A stretch of DNA of 22,708 bases, from NCBI GenBank assembly GCA_003427395.1, contig BFEA01000193.1, positions 2,026,337 through 2,049,044 of the forward strand, given 5' to 3'. The stretch is from Chara braunii. Taxonomy: Eukaryota > Streptophyta > Charophyceae > Charales > Characeae. A program made the position numbers and the translations under genes. Below are positions 18,610 through 22,708 of the stretch, one piece after another. The stretch's first letter is position 1. Each line of letters starts with the position of its first letter. The notes under the pieces are model-generated. The model was not told where the DNA came from. It saw only the letters and a list, made by a program, of their open reading frames with translations, and searched no databases.

Positions 18610-20343
18610 TGGAGGCAGTCAGATGGAATTGGGATTTCTTACAACAAGATGAGCTGAAATGCCACAACAGGCACAAGTGGTTCATAGACAGTTATATGAA
18701 CCTATCTCAGGCGATCTCAGTAGAGTCTAGCAGCATAGCAGCAGAATGCAAGATCAGGAAGGAAGAATTGCAAATCGCTCTCGATATCGCTGAAACCAAC
18801 CTCGCATCAGATTTTGCCAACTCCTTCTATCACAACCTACTCCAATCTACCAAGGACGAATTAGGATGGAGGAGATGGGAACTCAAGGGCCTACAAATAC
18901 GCACCCGAATGAATGACTACACCCTGAATGAATCCATGTCCAAATTCTCCAAAATTAAGGCCAATGCAAGGAATAACATGCTCCAGAGACTGAAGGACCC
19001 AGCAGACCAAGGGAAGATAAAGTCAGCCAGCACAAACATGGTAAGAATAGCCAAAACCTTCTACGCCGACCTCTACGAATCCAAAACTACCTCCCCCCCC
19101 CCCAGTCAACGAACATCAACGCCCGTCAGCACATGATGAACTACCTAGAGAGAACGATCACCCAGCAACAAACGCAGGACATGGATAAACCAATCACCCT
19201 AGGGGAACTACACGCAGCCTTGTCCTAGATGGGAAATGACACAGCACCAGTAATCGATGGTCTGTCCAAAGAATTATGGATCCAGTTATGGCCCATACTG
19301 GGAAATGACCTCCTGAACTTCATTAACGACAGCAGGGAAAGAACAGGCTTGGGTCAATGTCTAAGCACCTGCGTAGTCTCGCTAATTTACAAGAAAGGGG
19401 ACAAGAAGGGACTGAAGAACTACAAACCAATCTCACTTCTCACAACGCCCTACAAGATCCTCGCAAAGACCTTAGCAAACAGAATCATAAAACTAACAGA
19501 TAAATGCTTTCATATTGACCAAGCAGGATTCATTTCGGGTCGTTATATTATCGATAATGTGATGACCCTAAACGAGGCTGCAAAGAAGATCACAAAAAAC
19601 GGATGCAAGCGGCAATCCTATTTTTTTACTTCGAAAAGACCTACGATCAAGTCAATTGGGAATTCCTACACAATTGTATGGAGAAGATGGGAGTCGGCCC
19701 AAACTTCAGAGAGCGGGTAAGAGTGCTCTATGGGGATGCCACGACCATGGTGGAGATAAATAGAATACTGTCAGAATCCTATTTGATATCGAGATCGGTC
19801 CGCCAAGGCGACCCCCTTGCACCCCCAATATTCCAGTTCATAATGGAAGCCATTGCATCTTTCCTCCGCAAGAATCGATCCATAGACCGCCTGCCTGAAC
19901 AAAACCACAACCCCCTCCATGACTTCATTTTCCCCACCACACAGATGTTTGCAGATGATCTCACGGTCCTCATTCGTGCTAGTAACTCCTCCTTTCAGGC
20001 CCTGGCCCGCGCTATGGAAGCCTTTAGACTCGCCTCGGAAATGAAGGTAAATTGGTAAGAAAACGGAAGGGTGGTGGCTAGCAGAAGGAACCGCCCCCCC
20101 AACCTGCAGATTCATCCACCCGAATGACATGGACCACAGGTGATCAAGCACTCTGATACCTGGGCATTATGGTAAACAGAGATGGCATCTGGCAAGGTAT
20201 GGGAGAGACTCTAATCGCTAGAGCAATAACCCACCTTGCCACCTGCAACAAAGCCCAGGCCTCCCTGCTAGGGAGAGCCCACAACAGTATTTTCCACTCT
20301 GTGGTACATGGCCTCCTTATGGTCACCTCCCGACGACGACCTG
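18566..20343 (+). pseudogene. LINE ORF2: linker and reverse transcriptase domain
   Basis: After a helical linker (18606-19090) a C11 run (19093-19103) shifts the frame. RT blocks follow: DTAPVIDGLSKELW, SLIYKKGDKKGLKNYKPISL, DQAGFISGRYIIDNV. A one-base loss near 19608-19613 follows, then block A FFYFEKTYDQVNW, whose first catalytic Asp is Tyr (codon 19627-19629). Next come block B SVRQGDPLAPPIF, block C FADDLTVL (intact Asp pair), a GWWLAEGT-type segment in a shifted frame, and YLGIMVNRDG. Stops include TAG 19226-19228, TAA 20056-20058 and TGA 20154-20156. A further frame change lies near 20325. RT would copy LINE RNA at the nicked target; with the Asp lost and these breaks it is dead. Confidence 0.93.
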
Positions 20344-22237
20344 AAGAAGTTGAAGGCTAGAGCCAGGTGTTACCTTTGGACTGTCCACCCCAACAGAGCA
20401 ACCTGCATAAACAAGGTGGCCTGGCAAACTGTCATCAGGAAACCACACGAAGGCGGGCTAGGTATAATCGACCCTAAATAGGAAGCGATCACCCTCCAAA
20501 TGAAATGGATAATCAAAATCCTAACCAAACAAGCCCTCCCATGGACCAAGATAATGGCAGACAGCATAAGGAATTTGGCACTGGTAGCGTCCCCACCGAA
20601 CATGAGTGGCCTGTTCTGGATCATGGCAAAGGAATGGACAATCAAATCCGGAAGACCTGTTAGGAAAACCAACCCCGCGGCCTCTAATCAGCCCCCCATC
20701 AAACCCATACCGTACTGGTCACCGATCCTGAAGGCCTGGCGCCGCCTGATGCCAGAAAAGAAAGGGTCCCCGAGCAACAAAGAGGAAGTCTTAAGACAAC
20801 CCTGTTCTGCAATCCTTGGATTAAGGACACAAAGGGCAGACCTCGGACCCTTTGGGGCAAAGACCACAGATGGTTGTCTTGGGTGGAGAGAGGAGTATGG
20901 CAGGTCAAACATCTGCGGTCCGAGGACCGACAAGAATGGTTAACCGAACAGGACCTTCGCACATCCTTAAAAGGGTGCCACCTACTGACCACCAACCTGT
21001 CAAAAATCCTTCAAAGCATTTCCCCCCCATGGACGACCCTCCTTAAAGAACCACACACGTGGAAACCTGGAGACTGGGGACTGCTCACCACTCAGACCCC
21101 ACCATCAAGAGCCTACCGCTTTGTGACCCAGCCGAACCCGACTAACTACCAGGCCAAGTTCATATCCAACCCCATCATCAAATACAACTTATACGAACTA
21201 GAGGTCCTAAACAAAACACCACATAACGAACAAATAGAAACCTACCTTCTCAAGAACGTTAGAGTCTCTCTCAGGAAACCCTGGATCATCTTCCAACCGG
21301 AACTCGACATTAGGGAGCTGGAATTCGACCCAAAAGAATGGATATGGGACCAGGGCAATACCGGGAAGTCTAGGACGATATCAGAATATGACGTGAAGTT
21401 CGGGTATAACCTCGGACTGCAAACCAGGGACCCAAATCCAAGGCTGGCAAAGAAGTGGAGAAGCATACTGAACCTAGATGACACGATCCCCATCACCATC
21501 CCATGGACCAAATACCTTCTCATCAGACCAATCAGAATCCCCGCAGCTTGCAATGGTTGGTAGCACATGCAGCCCTTCCCGTTAACCAATGGCTAGATAC
21601 TAGAAGGAAACATTTCGGCTCTAATAGCTCGGACTGCTTCTCAGTGTGCAGCAACAACTTTCCCGAAGACATCCCACACTACCTCCTATTCTGCCCAAAA
21701 GCGATATGGGTATAAAAGGTCCGCGAGCTGTGGTCGATCCTGTTCGCTTCGCCGCCCCCTGACCTTCCCCCTCTCTCTATCTTAATCCTAACTAACATAC
21801 CCAGCAACATCACAGGCAGCAGGGAAGTATGGCTCACCCTGCTCAGGAAGCTGGCACTGTGGGTGATATGGAAACGCATATGCACTCAGACAATCGAGGG
21901 TGCAAAGGTGGCTAGGGAGGAATTGTGGTCATTACTCCTGAGCATGGCAGAGACAGAAATCAGAAGCAGATGGCGGAGAATAGTCAATTCTATAAGACAC
22001 ACACCAGAAGGACAAGCAACCAAGAAACAAACCTTCATGAGGAACTGGCTGCTAACGGGTACGGTGGCGACGATAGTTGACAACAGGTTGAGAAGAAATG
22101 GCGGCACCAGGCACAATCATGAAGTATATAAGGTCTCTTGCAGGGTGCCCTGCACACCAAGAAGGCCCCGAAGGAGGATCAACAACAGGGCAAGCCCGAC
22201 ACACAACGAAGGACGAGGACAATCAATAGAACACTAA
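20325..22237 (+). pseudogene. LINE ORF2: C-terminal region with zf-RVT-like finger
   Basis: Continues ORF2 in several frames. GGLGIIDPK (with TAG at 20479-20481 just after) and MKWIIKIL are the typical post-RT segment of plant-type LINEs. A frame change near 20795-20815 leads to NPWIKDTKGRP and the long piece ending at 21561-21563. A second near 21520-21550 enters LQWLVAHAALPVNQWL followed by a CFSVC ... H-YLLF-C arrangement (about 21637-21690), a CCHC-type finger like zf-RVT. TAA at 21713-21715 interrupts, and the same frame then stays open to the final TAA at 22235-22237 with a basic, Arg-rich end. The finger is thought to help bind element RNA or DNA. Confidence 0.85.
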
Positions 22238-22523
22238 GCAGACCCCCCCACTCTTCTCGTATTACAAGGACTCGTTCAACAGGCTCTGAATAGAAGCCTG
22301 AGAGGAACAAGAGGTCAGGGCAAGCTGACAGTCAATCCTCCTCAGAAGGAGTAATCAATGCTGGTCAAGGGTCCTTCGGCCAGACGGAAGGAAGTGTTGA
22401 GTGGGTGAAACAATGTATTCTTTTGACTTGCCGGGTGAATAGGAACCAGACCGACGCTCCCCAGAATGGAACATGGAGTCAGGACCATAAGGACCTGTTT
22501 GATTAAAAAAAATAGTAATAATA
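22238..22523 (+). other. LINE 3' untranslated region and tail
   Basis: About 286 bp without coding signal, ending in A8 followed by TAGTAATAATAA immediately before the downstream target-site duplication. A tail of A plus TAA-type repeats rather than pure poly(A) is informative for clade assignment. No AATAAA is present near the end. Confidence 0.7.
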
Positions 22524-22538
22524 AGAATACGTGCAGTG
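22524..22538. repeat. LINE target-site duplication, 3' copy
   Basis: GAATACGTGCAGTGG, identical to 15998-16012. It sets the right boundary of the element. Confidence 0.75.
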
Positions 22539-22664
22539 GCCCTAAGGGCCTCTACTCACCACATGCAGAAAAGACAAAACATATGGCAGCATATTACTCC
22601 ACGTTCTAGCAGAAGATTCATTCCAATTTTGCACATTTGGTGAGTAGTGCAGCCAAGCCCTTAG
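22538..22664. repeat. Imperfect foldback at the right edge
   Basis: CTAAGGGC (22542-22549) and CTACTCACCA (22552-22561) have inverse complements GCCCTTAG (22657-22664) and TGGTGAGTAG (22638-22647) in mirror order. Partial pairing extends inward through ATG...AAAA. The left arm also contains the palindrome GGCCCTAAGGGCC (22538-22550). There is no coding capacity. It may be a foldback or MITE-like element or a hairpin RNA locus. Confidence 0.6.
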
Positions 22665-22708
22665 AATGACGTGCAGAGACCAACGGGGCCCAGCTAACTG
22701 AGCAACCC

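Larger units (their letters stand above)
16013..22523 (+). mobile_element. LINE (non-LTR retrotransposon), APE-endonuclease type, defective, probably 5'-truncated
   Basis: A 6.5-kb plus-strand element: ORF1, ORF2 (AP-like endonuclease, reverse transcriptase, C-terminal CCHC-like finger), a short 3' untranslated region and an A/TAA-rich tail. A 15-bp exact direct repeat brackets it. Its first base falls straight into a reading frame that continues into ORF1 (LESIRQQTAASL...), as expected if target-primed reverse transcription stopped early. ORF2 carries about a dozen stops and frame changes plus catalytic-site substitutions. It belongs to an APE-bearing LINE clade; the exact clade needs a tree. 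Confidence 0.92.

Overview
The window is eukaryotic, repeat-dominated DNA. Nothing in it looks prokaryotic, and there are no operons, CRISPR arrays or RNA genes I can support. The only host-like coding segment is a short minus-strand exon near position 120-240. It resembles the C-linker of plant-type cyclic nucleotide-gated channels (CNGC). That exon, a LINE with a C-terminal zinc finger of the plant zf-RVT kind, and CAG-to-TAG decay (a CHG context methylated in plants) together suggest the green lineage. A streptophyte alga or another plant with a large genome is my inference; the sequence does not prove it.

Layout. Positions 1-1984 hold the exon, homopolymers, a GAGT microsatellite, a diverged 112-bp tandem duplication and an unexplained AT-rich open stretch. 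Positions 1985-10698 are an almost full-length Ty3/gypsy LTR retrotransposon on the minus strand, with two LTRs of about 0.94 kb. It has a tRNA-iMet-type primer binding site, a 1.5-kb hairpin-rich leader, gag, a canonical -1 frameshift signal (A AAA AAC directly before the gag stop), then protease, reverse transcriptase, RNase H and integrase. It carries about a dozen stops and frameshifts and is dead. Positions 10699-15609 are non-coding, with a CA microsatellite, tandem hairpin repeats, a 66-bp tandem repeat and a cluster of GC palindromes around an AT-rich block.

Positions 16013-22523 are a plus-strand LINE, probably 5'-truncated. It is bounded by a 15-bp exact target-site duplication (15998-16012 and 22524-22538). 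It has an ORF1 of unrecognised type and an ORF2 with APE-type endonuclease, reverse transcriptase and a C-terminal CCHC-like finger. All are broken, with substitutions of a catalytic residue in both the endonuclease and the RT. Its 5' junction was tandemly duplicated after insertion. The last 170 bases hold an imperfect foldback.

The parts do not form one system. Two unrelated retroelements in opposite orientation sit upstream (in gene sense) of a partial channel-gene exon, and may fill a very long intron. I found no convincing new biological system. The best leads are the CNGC exon, the well-formed gag-pol frameshift element, the duplicated LINE junction, the unrecognised LINE ORF1 and the families of short hairpins.
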